Shown: positions 35,219 to 48,600 of the stretch, in pieces
How the letters are laid out: the number at the start of each line of letters is the position of its first letter
Numbering within the stretch: the stretch's first letter is position 1
Assembly (NCBI GenBank): GCA_949358305.1
Contig: OX442324.1
Span: forward strand, 3,602,001 to 3,666,000
Direction of reading: 5' to 3'
Length of the DNA: 64,000 bases
Source: Strigamia acuminata
Taxonomy: Eukaryota; Arthropoda; Chilopoda; Geophilomorpha; Linotaeniidae
The notes under the pieces: generated by a model
What the model was told of the DNA's origin: nothing
Databases searched by the model: none
Seen by the model: the letters and a program-made list of their open reading frames with translations, nothing else
Position numbers and translations under genes: made by a program

Positions 35219-38200
35219 TAATAATTTACGACAAGTTATAATTACCTAAACTTGAATCCACCACCCCAATTCCTATTTTTATCCAACCTCCTTTCCATTC
35301 TTAACATTATCAGGTCAAACAATCAATATTTCCTTTCCAACACATCAATGGCGTAACCAAATCAAACCGGAAGTACCACTTATCATCCCCTACCCCTAAC
35401 ATCCAAAATTTAATGATTTTTTTTTAATTATTGCAAAAAAAAAATAAAATTAAATAAAAAAAATTGCATTCATGCAAAAAAAAATATATCCGTAAGCCTA
35501 AAAATATGTTTTTTCACATTTTTATATTTGCATCTGGTAATCACTTCCTTTACACGACGATGCGAGCAAATAACAAAAGCTGATTACATTTCTGGCCTGA
35601 AAGATCATATTTTTATTACTTAACTTGATGATTTGAAAAATATTTACAACCTTGCATTTTATTGTTACAGGTATTATAATTACTCTTTTAAGCGGAACTG
35701 GAATAAACAAAGGGAGAGCGGAAAAGTGAACTTGACTGCAAATCCTTTAGATCGAAAATCACCACGAGGGGGATACCGAGACGAGCCTTGCGTCATAGGC
35801 ACCGGAAAAGTAGAGCAGGTGTTGCTAAGCAACGAGCGCTGCGTGCGTCAGTGCAGTTCAAGGCCGAGAACGTTGCAGGGTGAGTGAACGGCGTGAGCGT
35901 GTTCCTCGCTTTTCATTGGTAAAACAATTGTGGATATCGCTATGGATATTTTTATCCGACAAAAATTGATCAGCCCCTGTATAAATATCCTACCTGCCCT
36001 TAGCAACAATGCCGATACGGAAATTTCACGAAGAACATTAACTGTTTGTTTCTGCATAAACAATCGATTTTTTTCCTTCCTTTATTCTCCACGTTTTAAT
36101 GCATAAATATATCGATGTTAATCGATTTTTTTTTTGAAAAAATAAATTATCGATAATTTTTTTTTTTTACTTGAAATTTTTCAAAATTTCATTCGTTTCA
36201 ACAAAATTTTCTTTTTAAAAAAATCGATATTTTAGAATAAAAAAAAAATATCGAATCGATATAATTGATGGGTTTTCTTCGTATTGGTTTGCATTTTTTG
36301 GCACCTGTCACTTGCTGATGCGCAAGTTTGGACGCTTTTTCGCATTCCAAACCAAAATAACGAGGAACTGTAACGGGAAAAGCTGTTACAGCGTTGAGGA
36401 AAAAATCAGACAAAGAGAATAAAATCGAATAAACACTTTTAACCTTCAACTTGAACCAACTTGACATGGCTGAGTGTTGCAAAACCGAGGGAAAAGGAGG
36501 AAAACGGAGGCAAAAAACGCCATTACTGCATCTTTTTTTCTTATTCCACTTGCATTTATTTGTTTATTTTTATTTTTATTTTTTAAATTTATTGTTTTCT
36601 TTTTTGCAATAAATTCTTCCACAGGTGTTAAAATATTTTTTAATTAGATCACGAGGAATTTTCCAGGACGAGGAATTTTCCAGGACATTGAATTTTAGAA
36701 TTTGACCTTGGCAATGGGAATAGAGGTCGATTTCAAAAGCAGTCATCAAAGGGGTTCATAACACGCTGCCCCTGGAATATTCTCGGGTGGTCTTTCCTCC
36801 TCACTTTCACCCAAATAATAACACAAATTAACGACTTGCTGCCCAGCCTTCAGGCACAAAAGCCTTGACCTCAATCTACCATATTTAAGTGTCAGTCGCC
36901 ATATTTGCACCGCACAGAAAGGGAAAATAAATTAACAAATTTAAACAAAAAAAAATATTTTTTTTTAACCCAACTATTTTTTTTTTCTTACATTTTTTTT
37001 GGGAACATCTTTTTTTGTGTATAATTTAGACTTAAGTCTTGAGAAATGGGGCTTGGCAGGCAGATGTAGGCCATGTTTTTTCCCCAATTTTTTTTCCTCA
37101 TTACACCCCCTTTTCGTTCTTAGATTTTATACAAAGTGAGGTCATTTTTCAGTGCAGTCAAGTGGAATTATGAAATTATGAAATTTTTATTTTTTTTACT
37201 TCAACGTTTATTAAATAATTTTTCCAGACATTCAAAATAAAAATTAAATCATCAAAAATTTTAATAGAAATCAGAATCAAACATCACATTAACAGGTGTT
37301 CGCGCATTTCCATATCAAACTGACCACATGCGTATAAAACAACACCAACCACCACTTACTGCACCTTTTAATAATCTCCTCATGGTACCCCATATCATGT
37401 TTCAGGATATGCGGGGCATCAAATTAAAAACAAACTGAAATTTAACTCAAAACTCATCCCTCGGACAACCTATTTATTATTTTTTCTTTTTTTTTCTTTC
37501 AAATTTCCGTATTGTTTTCAATTTTATATTATACATATATATATACATATACACACATATAATGTATATATCTATCTATACATCTACACCGCGTTGAGAA
37601 CAATCACAAATAAAACTTCACAATTAATCGAGCAGTATTCAATTTCAATAAAACACTAAAATATCATAAATCCTCCTTTGATTAATTTTTATGTTATTTC
37701 CCGAAAACACAAAAGAAAACAACAAAAAATAAAATAACATTCAGTTATTATCATCTCAAATAAAAGAGGAAAAAGTTGAGTAAAATAATTGTCTGAAAAA
37801 TACCCTTTGCGCATGCGCTTAAGGAAGACGGAGAGCGAAGACCCCGTAAGTCCAAGGCCAGATGACGTCTCCTTTCATGCCAGCATATGGGCGGGAGGGA
37901 GGTGAAAGTAAAAAATGTGTTGTAAACCAATTTCTACTTTCGAATAAATTAATAATGCACAATCCTTCCTGCGAATGTCAACTCTGTTTTGTTCCCTCTC
38001 CTTACGACTGACACAAGTTCAATTTTTATGAAAAATTCATTTTTTTTTTTCATCATTTAAAAAAAAAAAAAAAAAATCATTTTATAATTTAATTTATTAA
38101 TTAGAAAAATTCACGTGTTCGAAACAAGTTCATTTCCGTTCCAGAGTGAATTAAATCAAGATAAATGGAATTTGCATTGGGAAAAAATGCGAAGATGAAT

Positions 38201-41200
38201 TTTCGTGTGCGGGGAGGGGGCCAACGCCCACCTGTCTCATTATCAAACCCGTCGTCCTTCCACAAGTGGCTCACTTTTTCTCAGTGACTCGAGGTGGCGC
38301 TGCGGCCACTTGCAAGTCCCTGAACCTTGCTGGCGCGTGATGTGAGGCAACAAACTTGATCAAGGCCATTCGAGTGAGAAACAAAGAGAAAAGAAAATGC
38401 AATGGGAGGATGGAGATCACCTTGAGATTAAGTTCAAGGCAGATCAAATAAGTAAATTGAAATATTAAAAGAAACAAATAACACACCTGTGTTTCTCACT
38501 CCGTAATCAGTTAGGTTATATGTAATTTGATAAGCATTTCATTTCGATTTTTTATTTTCATTTTTTTTTACCCTTCGTATTCCGGTATGCATTAATTGCA
38601 ATTTTTCTGATGCGGATTTTTTTTTTATTCTATTGATCGTTCCTAAAGTCCATTGCCCATTTAGTAATCCATACATTAGTTTAGTGCACTCTCTTAACAG
38701 TGCATCGACTCATAAATCAATAATTGGAGGTAAAAAAAAATAACTATATTTAAAAAAAAAATAATTATTTTTATATTTTTTATATATTTTCATATATTTT
38801 CTAAAAATCAAAAAACAAAAAAATCTAAATTATTTTAGTATTTTATTTTAGAATTTTTTTTTGGAGGTATTTCTTTGGAATTTTCCTTTTCCTTTCTTTT
38901 TTATTTAGTAATAGAAAATGAAAGCTGAGCTTGTAAAGACTTGATAATGACACAGCGTCCCGCTAACCGAGTGACTTTCTCCGTCCTACTGACCGCTTTT
39001 CGCATCACCAACACACAAAAAAACTAATGGGGCTCACACATGGGGCGTCAGAAATAGCAGACCGACATTAATTTGCTCAGTCGGATGCATCAAATCGGAC
39101 GGATTCGTTCCACTTGTTGCTCAACCTTTTTCTTTTCTTTTCTTTTTTTATTATCTTTCATCGAATTAACAAATTAAAATATAACAAATAAATAAATACA
39201 TATTTTTACGCATCATTTATAATAACGTTGTCTAGAAAGGTAAAAGTCCCTTCTCGGGTTTAATATCCGTCAGGATTGACCAATGCCTTTTTGGCGCAAC
39301 ACAACGACCCTTAGGATACGTGATTCCAGCGCTATCTCGAAAACCGGACTTTGTACGGAAAAAATTCCAATTACAAACTTGTAGAAAACCCTCTAATTAG
39401 TCGAAAAATTAAATTATCCACTTTCAAAAATAAAAAATAAAAAAATTTCGAGTCAAATCGACAAAAAAAAACTCAATTCTTCATTTTGCAGGTTTCGCAA
39501 GCGTCACAACTGAGCAATTGCATGCAAACAGCATTAATTAATGGCTGCATATTTCAATTTCCTCCGTTGGTTTGCACTGTTTGTACTGTTTGCACTTTCC
39601 AAGAGTCCACTGACCCGAAACTCGTTCAATATGCCATTTGCGAGCAGAGGAAATGACGATTTCCACTTGACTCCATCCATTTCCCATGGCACCTGCTGCT
39701 TAAAAAAGGGCGGGGAAGGAAGAGAGTCAAATGCAGGAGCAGGTGCCACCAACCAGCGGAAATGATTTGGGCAAATTAAAATTTTCATTCTTTGTTCGCA
39801 TGCAGTAATAAACGCACGTTTAAAAAATAATAATAACACCAAACATAAGGGGGAAAAATAAAAGAAAATAAAACTCCCCCGTGAGTTTTCCGCTGAATAT
39901 TTGTCTTCCAATTCTCGTCTGGTTGCCATAGAAACGGCGCATGACGTCAATTTCAAACTTGCAAAAAAAAATCGTTAAAAGATGTTAAAAATAAAATGAA
40001 ATAAAGCAAAATAAAAATAAATAAATAAATAAAAACCAGGAAACCGAGCCCGACAAACAAATAAAAAACAACTGATAACCGATTATACAATCGATTAAAA
40101 AACAAATAACTAATCGATTATTTAATCTCGTTTTTTTTCCCCCTTCAAATTACCAACGAATTAATTCGAAAACGTCGAAAAATCAAACAAAAAAATGCTC
40201 GAAATGAATGAACCAATCGAAATAAAAAAGAAAAAAAAAATACTCCGCCTTAAACTTCCCTGCAGCACTTAACTTTCAAATCATCTTGACCTAAATCGCA
40301 ACAGTTTCGATCTCCCTAGCCAAGCGAAACTGCTCGAAACGCGTCGAAATCGTTTAATTCCGATAAGACAAGTCAATTGATGTAATCACCGCTCAATAAT
40401 TGACGAACCGGAAATCAAGTCATTGCAAATGAGTGCAAATTATTGCGTGAAAACTCATCAAACTTGCTAATTGCCACATTAATATGACAAGGTCAATCGA
40501 GTATCGATTCACGTAACACTTCGATAACCTCGAGTGTGTTAAATTGCAATTCACTCTCAATGGAAACACGGTTCCATCAAACAAGAGACGCCCCAGTCCG
40601 TTGCCAAGCAACTAACACAGAAGCAACGTGTCCTATTTTTAGCGCCACGTGCCTCGATTCTCTCGTTCCACGAGCCACGTGACGTCATTCAGAGCGGTAG
40701 TGACGTCCTAGAGCAACCAGGAAACGTACCAAAGGCCTCGGGGGTGAAATTTATTTGGCAGTGCGAGACAAATCGATCGAATATCGCACTTTTTCTTCTG
40801 CGCCCAAATTCGCATTTCGAAAACGCCACGTGACTGCAATACGGTGTTGCTCGTTGGCCACGAGTAAATATTTGTTTGCCCCGCAAAAACACGGAAGAAA
40901 AGAGAAAAATAAATAAATAAAATAAATCCTATTACAAATGAAATGCTATTGTTTGTTCATGTTCCTTCAAGTTTCTTGTTTAGATTTTTTACTTTTCTGA
41001 ATTGCACATTTTTTAAAAAAAAGAAAATTAAATAAAAATTAAGTAATTAAATGAATTAAGCAAAAATAAAATAAATAAATAAAAAATAATAAAAAAAAAA
41101 CTGCTTGAAAAATTGTTCCTTTATTCTTAGAACACTAGAAATATTCATACGACCGGAAATAGACGCAAGCATCGCTTCCGGTCCAATGGCCTGTATAGTG

Positions 41201-41316
41201 GCGAGCAGGTTTAGTTTGGTTCAAGGTCAAGGACAACAGCTCTTAAAAAAAACTCCACCTTCAACGTTCCTTAAAATAAAATTTAAAAAAAAAATACATA
41301 TACATCTATATATACA

Positions 41317-41347
<31 letters not shown>

Positions 41348-44300
41348 ATTTTTTTTTCATTCTTTTTACACCGCATAAAATGTGATTTACAGTTAAGCCT
41401 ATTAAAGATAATCAAATAATTGCAAAATGTCGACAATAAACAGACCTATTTTCATTTTTATTTATCTATTATTCTTGATAATTGCAGACCTACATTATCT
41501 TAATCTTCTGTCACATGTTATTTTTTTTTTAAATAACTTTTATTTTAATTCACATTCTATTTTTTTTTTTTTAAAGTTGCATTTTCCAACTTTTATTTTA
41601 TTTTCTCAATTTTTTGTTCTCCCCTCGAAATAGTCTTTATTTACCCAAACCTGCCTCACAGGGCGTTGAGGATTCCTAAATCCAAGGAGGTAATACATAT
41701 ATAAGGACGCCCCCTGCGGTTTTATTGGCACGGGGATCTCATTTTCCTCCCCCGCAAATCACCCCCACTTGTGCAATTCAATTCCAAATTCATTCATTTG
41801 ATCATTGGTGAGGAAGGAAATAAAAGAAAAATCCAGGAGATAAAAATAAATTCAAAAAAAAAATAAATAAAAACAAAAATAAAAAAAATAAAAACAAAAA
41901 AAACTCGACCGCGACCGACCGGTGACAAAATAACCAAAAACCAAATCCAGAGAAAAAAAAATAAATATAAAAAAATAAAAAATAAAAAAATAAAAAAAAT
42001 AACCCGCATAATAAAACCGTCTATAAACAAAACCAAGTCTGTAACCAAAGGGTTATCAGCCGGAAGTTGACGGCTGAATCTGAGGTCAATGAAGACATTT
42101 CCACGTGGTTGACCCTTGATACAAGCTCACAAAGTTATCTCCTCTTTTTTATTTTTATTTTTTCCATTTAAAAATAGCAAACGAAAAAAAAATCAGATAA
42201 CAGCACTTTAATGCATAAAAAAAATACCAAAGCTAAGCCTAACTATTCCCAAAAAAAAAAAAAAAAAAAATCTTAACAAAAAAAAAAAAAAAAAAAAAAA
42301 CTTGTAACTAATTTAATAATGATTAAAATATAGTCCTCCCAAGCGAGCCCCAAACTTCACAACATTTATTCCTAGAATCCTGCTTGACAACACCGTTGAG
42401 TGTTGCATAAAAACTCTATTTAGGGCCTCTACTAAGTTTATTTACCCAGCCCGAAAAATCAGTTGCATGTCACTGAATTTCTGTCTTTGGCAATGCAAAT
42501 GAAAATGTCTCAATGTGACTTGAATGACAAGAACCTGTTGCATCAACAACCCGCCTCTTGGATCACTGGCCAAGAATTTGTCTGCAGATGCACCAACTGT
42601 AAAAACAGAAAGAAAGAAAGAAAAAAAAATTCGAAGAGGGATTTGAACTCGAAAAGATTCTGGCCCAGTGCCCAAGGACAGATTCAGATACGAAACAACA
42701 TCCTCCATTTCAACAGGAAAGAAAAGTGCATGCCTTTATTAGCGCCGTTTCGTTTCCAAGTGCGCAGCGCCATCTGTCAACAAATCTGCAAACCAATTTC
42801 GCCCCATTTAAAATAAAAATAAACAAATAGATTTATTAGAAATTCCTAGTATCAAGAAAATTTAGTTCGAATTATTCATTCTTTTCGTCCTGTTTGTGAT
42901 TTTTTTTTTAAAAAATCTTATTTATTATGATAACTTGTAAATATCGAGTTACGTGAACTTCCCGAGCGCCGTTACCCACCGTTAATAGTTTGTAGTTAAG
43001 GAAACGGATTCATATCATTTCTATCGTTCTAAAGCACCTTCTAAAAACTTGAAATTGAATCATTTTTTGTACAGATGGAAGAAAGCCGAGTGGAAAACTA
43101 CAGTGTAATAACGGTTGCCATCTGGTAGCGGAATTTCAAACTATACGTTTCAACTTTTCCTCACCAGTTGGCGCTCGCGTCAATTTTATGTTTCAGACAT
43201 TTCTCACCAGTTGGCGCTTCAATAACAACAACAACGGCCAGAATTTTACCGCTGCCAACGAATTCTTTCGAGATCTGTTCTTCGTGGAAATTTTTATCTA
43301 GAGATAATTCCCAGGAATGTCATAATAAAATGCAACTTATTTCCTTTGCAATCAGAGCATCAGCTACATTCTGATAACAAAATACACATACCACACTTCT
43401 GGCTACATTATTACTCATAAATAACGAGTGCTTCGTTTTATAGCCCATTTTCCAAGAACCAAATGAATAATCAACAAACTCGCAGATGTCATTTTCGCCC
43501 AGTTATCAGAAAAATTCCAGAAACCAATTTATTTAGCACGATAATTAAAATGACTAAAATGCTTTCAAAAAACATGACCATTAAATAAAGTGGATGTATA
43601 CGTCATCACACGACACACACCAAAATGTCAATTTAAATTTATTTAATATTTTGGACGCAATTTTGACAAAAATTGGCCGTTTTATTTTAAAGTTGGTCCC
43701 AAAACGACTTATTATTCGAGAAATAACTCACATTTGATAAACAGCGAGTCCCCTACATACGAACATTCGAGTTATGAACTTTCAGAAATACAAACTTCAA
43801 ATTTTATGGCAAGATTTATAAGTTAGTTTGCATTTGAATTCAAAAACTACAACTTTTTGTTTTACTTCAATTTTAAAACAAAAATGACATCATTTCCTGT
43901 CCTACTTATTAAATTAAACTATATTAATTATTTATTTATAATTGTATATAACATATTTATTATAATTATTATAATAAATCAAAATTTAAACTTAAAATAC
44001 ACTAAAACTAAAATTGTATTTTTATTTTTTGACAATTTGACTTACGAACGTGTTCTCAGATCGGGGACTTACTGTAATGTGAATTCTACTAGTTATTTCA
44101 GGCAAAAATAACAATGGTATCAGCACGTGAATCAAGGGATCGTGTGTTTTTCTGAGCCCTTAATCACTTTCGAATCCGATTGTGATAAATGACAGGAATA
44201 GAAATCAGGGGACATTGAAATGATGAGCAATTTCTTTACCTTGAGTCGTACTGGTTGGGTTGAGTGGGTGTACGCCGTTGGTGATTGGTGGATTTTCCCC

Positions 44301-45447
44301 ATTTGTAACGCTTTTCTTACGTCTCCTTCGACGAGGAGCACCTGCCAATTTGTCGTCGTGCAACGCAGCTGATAAACTGGGTGTTATAAACGTGCTTTCC
44401 TCCACTTTCTCGTCGAAATCGGAAAAGATGGCTTCCAGTTCAAATCCTGGATCAGCCAAATCTGGAAGACCATCCGATTCTTCGGGTACTAAGCCGTTCA
44501 GGTCGGTTTGTGTCAATTCTGTCAATTCCACATATTCTTGCTGTTGAGATTCGACCACTACATTGGGGGCATTGTCCTGAAAAAATAAAAAGAAAATGAA
44601 TAAAATAAAATACACAGAAAATAAAATAAAATACTAAATACAAAATACAAAATGTGGAAAATTAAATGAAAAATTTCCCTCCGTTGTCTAATAAATAATT
44701 CATGAAAAAAAATTAATTATTTTTGTACGTTATTATCATATTACATTAATATGGAAAATTAATACAGATCTCAAGCTACAGTGACTACTTCTGCGACCTC
44801 GTGGCCAAAACCTGAACTAAATTGAAGAAAAAATTCATTCGTTGAAACCACTACTTTTTCATCGGCTATTTTTATTGAAAGAAAAACACTTTGTAACTAA
44901 AAAATTGTTTTTTTCAAGAACAAATTACCAAAACAGTCGATATTTGTATATATACATATATTTATATATTTATACATATAAATATCAACCCAGAAACCAT
45001 TAAAGCGCTTTAGTGCCATGTTAGGGTTGTATCAGTTTAATACTTCGCTACTTATTTCGCCAGTTATAAAACAAACAAACCAATAAACGATTAAAACTAA
45101 ACCTTAAACTATCTTAAAATTCTACACTAAATACCTTTCACCGCCTTATAAATTAAGAAAACCTAGCTACGAAAACCAAACTTATTATTTTCATCAAGCG
45201 AAGCCCAACAGCGTGAGAAAACAAACACGCTGCGCGCTGGCGCCCTCTAGTGTGAAAATATCGAAACTCTACCCAAACAGAGCGCGGTAAAATCCAAAAT
45301 AAAATACAAATAAACATAAAATTTTAAACTTAAAAAAAAAAACCCAATTTTTTTTAACACTCAAAAAAAATATACCAAACAGGAAAAGTCCACCATCTTG
45401 CCATCCGTGTGCGGACACCACAAAATATCATCATCGATGAAAGGCAT
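20288..45447 (-). CDS. Eip74EF: E74/ELF-type ETS transcription factor, long isoform, 512 aa, nine coding exons
   Basis: Coding exons: 45447-45376, 44576-44240, 24990-24805, 24513-24409, 24328-24176, 21271-20951, 20874-20812, 20659-20467, 20396-20288 (1539 nt, in frame, all phases agree). The N-terminus is [20 protein letters not shown]. Then come acidic, activation-like stretches, a basic RRRRRKK nuclear-localisation-like motif, Ser/Pro-rich segments, and a His-rich exon. The ETS domain lies at about residues 418-501 (from [15 protein letters not shown] to [10 protein letters not shown]), with the recognition-helix arginines in GRALRYYYQR. The chain stops about ten residues later. An ETS domain at the very C-terminus with this N-terminus fits insect E74 better than vertebrate ELF1/2/4. 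It binds GGA-core DNA in the nucleus; in insects E74 is an ecdysone early gene. The first listed exon also carries 44 nt of 5' UTR (45491-45448), so upstream UTR exons exist. Confidence 0.95.
21272..24175 (-). other. E74 intron with scattered GC-richer segments
   Basis: No minus-strand exon is supported. It contains a short tandem GTTGCGTTGCGTTGCG-like run near 22980-23010 and GC-richer segments at 22.5-23.05 and 23.45-23.95 kb that could be regulatory. A plus-strand coding-like stretch near 21.8 kb is described separately. Confidence 0.5.
21799..21984 (+). pseudogene. Coding-like stretch nested in an E74 intron, opposite strand
   Basis: After TTTTCAG at 21798 the plus strand reads in frame as [18 protein letters not shown] and on through [14 protein letters not shown] to NWARERK, about 62 residues with balanced, protein-like codon use and a GC content above its surroundings. 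No good donor, start or partner exon was found. It could be an exon remnant of a retrocopy or mobile element, or a chance open frame. The family is not recognised. Confidence 0.3.
24991..30468 (-). other. E74 intron, distal part of the long intron
   Basis: AT-rich with simple repeats: a C-run near 25687-25699, GAAA repeats at 27893-27925 and CTT repeats at 28245-28280. A GC-richer segment lies at 29.4-29.6 kb. No exon is supported. Confidence 0.5.
30258..30300 (-). promoter_or_regulatory. Potential G-quadruplex in the transcribed strand product of E74
   Basis: The plus strand is a run of CCCGC/CCCCCGC blocks. The minus (sense) strand therefore has six closely spaced runs of three to five G, enough for a quadruplex, about 170 nt inside the intron after the alternative first exon. 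Confidence 0.6.
30469..30574 (-). CDS. Eip74EF: Alternative first coding exon of the E74-like gene (predicted 411-aa isoform)
   Basis: ATG at 30574 opens [20 protein letters not shown] and runs to KKSLIKRY, then a strong GTAAGT donor in phase 1. Phase 1 is what the exon at 24990 requires; joining gives ...[12 protein letters not shown] and an in-frame product of 1236 nt. The reading is mostly polar with Gly and Lys/Arg, unlike the acidic N-terminus of the long form. A GC-richer, promoter-like stretch lies upstream. Insect E74 is known to use separate promoters for E74A and E74B; this exon would be the equivalent short-form start. It is inferred from splice logic, without transcript evidence. 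Confidence 0.7.
30600..31100 (-). promoter_or_regulatory. Probable promoter region of the short E74 isoform
   Basis: This island is clearly richer in G, C and CpG than the surrounding intron. On the minus strand it holds a CCAAT box (31034-31030) beside CCCCCGCC (31040-31033), about 450 bp upstream of the alternative ATG. The start site itself is not visible. Confidence 0.45.
43742..44073. mobile_element. Tigger/pogo-like MITE in the E74 intron
   Basis: The left end CAGCGAGTCCCCTACATACG and right end (minus strand) CAGTAAGTCCCCGATCTGAG are imperfect inverted repeats, continued by ...GAACATTCGAGTTATGAAC and GAACACGTTCGTAAGTC. The sequence style matches TA-inserting pogo-type relics. No transposase is present. 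Confidence 0.6.
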
Positions 45448-45491
45448 CGAGCTGTCCAAGGCGACAATCAAGTGATGCAACAACCTCGTCC

Positions 45492-45601
45492 CTATAAAAA
45501 TAAACAAAAACAAACAAAAATAAATAAACAAAAATAAAATAAAATAAAACAAACAAAAAAAAAAAAAATAAAAATCATTAAAAAGAAATTCGGTCGCAAA
45601 A

Positions 45602-45641
<40 letters not shown>

Positions 45642-48600
45642 GTAAAAGCGAAATAAGAGTGTAAGTATAGCTTTTTCCTTGCTTCCTTTCCTTCCTTCCT
45701 TCATTCACATCTTTATTTTTGTCGTGACGAAAAGGGCAATGACCTGAAATGAGCAGCGTCTCTGCGTTTCCAACGCACATACATTCCCCTAGCCAGTGGA
45801 AATAAGCACCTGTGTTTCCTGTTCTTCCTACAAGACACTCCCGAGTCAACAAGGAGTAAAAGTGGTTCCCCCTTCCTTCCTTCATCGAGAACGATGAATA
45901 ACAAGCACCATTCATCAATTGTCATATCCAAACACAGCGCATGAATAACGGGGAAAAATCGTGGGAAATGTTGGGAAAACAAGAGAAAATTGGAAAAAGC
46001 ATACAAAACCAATCAATTACAAACTGACTACTCTCAAATTATATCATCACTCAATACCCGACACGAATTAATTACACGAATTAAGCCTAATATATCATAA
46101 GAAGTGAAATAGAAATGAATTAGACGAGGGGGATGACCTTGCGAGGATGGCCCAGTCACAGGGTCATGCTAGGCCAATGAAAACACCTTCGAGTGACGTC
46201 ATTCGAGTCAACATTCGCTCGAATGCTTCAACTCTGCTGCATTAATGAAACGGGCTCGCCATTAGTCGTTTTCTAAGTACACGAAAAATGTCTGATGGAC
46301 TGTTTTATCTGAGTAATCGAAGCTGAAAAGATGCGGAAGAAGAAAAGAGGTTGATCGAAGGGACGAAGGGAAAAGGAGAAGTGGATAGGGAGAATTTTTC
46401 CATTAAGTACAAACGACGCTTTGTAGCACCCGACTCTAGGTGAATAAAACGACCAAGCCCTGCAAGTTGCCTGGCCTGGCCCGACCAACAAAAAAAAGCC
46501 TTCCCCGTCGGTCATTCACCTCGTAGTGGAAAGTTTGCATAGCAAACGTTTGTAACTGACGTGCGGCTGTTGTTGCGTCATTTTTAGCGCCATGTTGGGA
46601 GAAATTCCTTTCGTTTCGTTTTCTTTAAATTTTTTTCTTCTTCTTGGGGGGAATGCTTGTTATTTTGTCACATATTTATGTGCGAATGTTTCGAATTGTT
46701 GAGATTTAAAAAAAAAAAAATTAAAATGACAATGGCAAAATAATGGATTTTTCAACACTATTTCTAGAATTATTCCAACCTCCCAAAAAATGACCAAAAA
46801 AGTTTTAAAAAAATAAAAAATAAAAAAAATAAAATTTTTTTTTTTTGATATTTGATGCAATTAACAGGAAATAAAAAAAATAATAGGAAATTCCGAATAC
46901 CAAAAAAAAATATTTATGGTTTTTAAAAAAAAATATGATGCAAGAAACACCGTTGACTTCCTGGTCAAAAAAAGTCGTTTAACCTACTGGACCATTCAGT
47001 GAATTGGCATCTATCATTTTTTTTCTTTTTTTCAAACAATCCCCGCCGCCATTGTGGCGTATCAGGAAGTAAAACACCCACTTTCGGCTCGATAAGGGAT
47101 AGTTCACTCATCCCCCACAACCAGTCACGTGTTCATAGAGGAATAAATGAATCGTTTACATTCATGTGTGGTCAAATTAACATGTGAAAGAGAGGTGTAT
47201 TTTTACCTCCGCTTTAGCCTAACAGCTGCTTATGGAGTTTGACGCCTAATCGCTTAAGTTAACAGCAATTCGGTGATCCTTTAATCTAGTGTTTGCTAAA
47301 ATGCCGGAACCATGTCCGTCAAATCACATCACTATACACGAATAAATTAAAATGACAAAAAATAATTATTTTTTTTTTTTTAATTTTTTTTGTTTTTTTC
47401 TTGGATTTTTTGGGAAAGTTTTATTTTTAAACTAAGAAAACAACATAAAACAATCCATTTTACCCAAATGAAAAAAAATATTCAAAAAATATAGCTTTCT
47501 TTAAGATGTCAACAAACTAATAAAAGTTTTTTTTTTTTTTAATTTTTTTTTTTTAAATATGGCCGTCATTATGGTGAAATGACGAATTTTAGTCTGTTCT
47601 AGGAAAAACGTTTCGAAAAAAGTGCTGAGTACTATATATATATTTTTTTTAACTGTTGTTTTTATTTTTTTTAAACTAATAGTGTCTGCTTAAGGAGTCA
47701 TTGAACTTAATAGAAGCATGAAAGAGTAAAAGTATGCCAAGTGTGCCGCTGTTCCAGTGAAATTTTACAAAACTATTATTAAAACTTTTTTTAAAAAAAT
47801 TAAAAAAAAATGTTTAGTGGGATTTGGAATTTTCTTAAATTTTAATTTGTAAAATGATAATTTCGTATATATAGTTGGTTTTTCGATTTTCTACGAATTA
47901 ATCGCAACACACGTCAATAGATGACACTCGAAATCACGATTATACTCCAGAACAACAGATCCATGACGTCAGGTTCAATTCAACCCTGAGAATATCGTAT
48001 TCGTATTTCAAATACTTTAAAATTCTTAGGCCAAATTAATGAATTAATTAATTTCATGCTAATTAAGGTGGATACACAAGTTCAGCAAAAAATTTCTACC
48101 AAAATACGAAATTGCAATCAAAAAATGAGTCGTGCTCTGTCAGGCAAAATGGATGCTTACAATAGAACCAGGGATTAACACTATTACAGAGGAGTATAAA
48201 GTAGTAAAGTAATTATTATTTTAATTCAAAATATAAAATTTTTATGTTTAATATTTAAAAAAAACTTTCAGGAAAGCAAGCATGAATGAATTGAATACCC
48301 AACGGATAAGATATGCCAAGTTCTAACAGAAAAACAACCATCTCTTTGAAATATTTTGAAAATTTCGTGTACGACATGACATAATTAAATTGAAGGTAAA
48401 TTGAAAACATCAGCTTATCTGCTGTGTAAGTTTCTACGTGATCTAAACTTTATTATCTTATAAACATGCAAGGGTTTATAAGCTAACAAACTGCTTAGAA
48501 TATTAAAATATCCCATTTTTATGTAAAAGTATTGAATTTTTACATAAACATGAAATCCGACTTGAAAAATGTAAATTAAAAAAAAATGTATAGAAAAATG

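Larger units (their letters stand above)
30575..44239 (-). other. E74 long intron, upstream part
   Basis: Mostly AT-rich with A/T runs and an AAAT repeat at 32465-32505. GC-richer islands at 30.9-31.1, 35.7-35.9, 37.8-37.9 and 40.3-40.9 kb carry palindromic X-box-like motifs (for example GTTGCTAAGCAAC at 35821-35833). One transposon relic lies at 43.74-44.07 kb. No further coding exon is supported. Confidence 0.5.

Noticed and set aside
35633-35887. 84-aa plus-strand open frame in a GC-rich island
   Set aside because: No motif, basic low-complexity composition, and it lies in an island more likely to be regulatory. A GTGAGT follows, so a non-coding first exon cannot be excluded.
45361-45918. 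185-aa minus-strand open frame covering the first E74 exon
   Set aside because: It is made by reading through the CA microsatellite and intron. Only 45491-45376 is exon.
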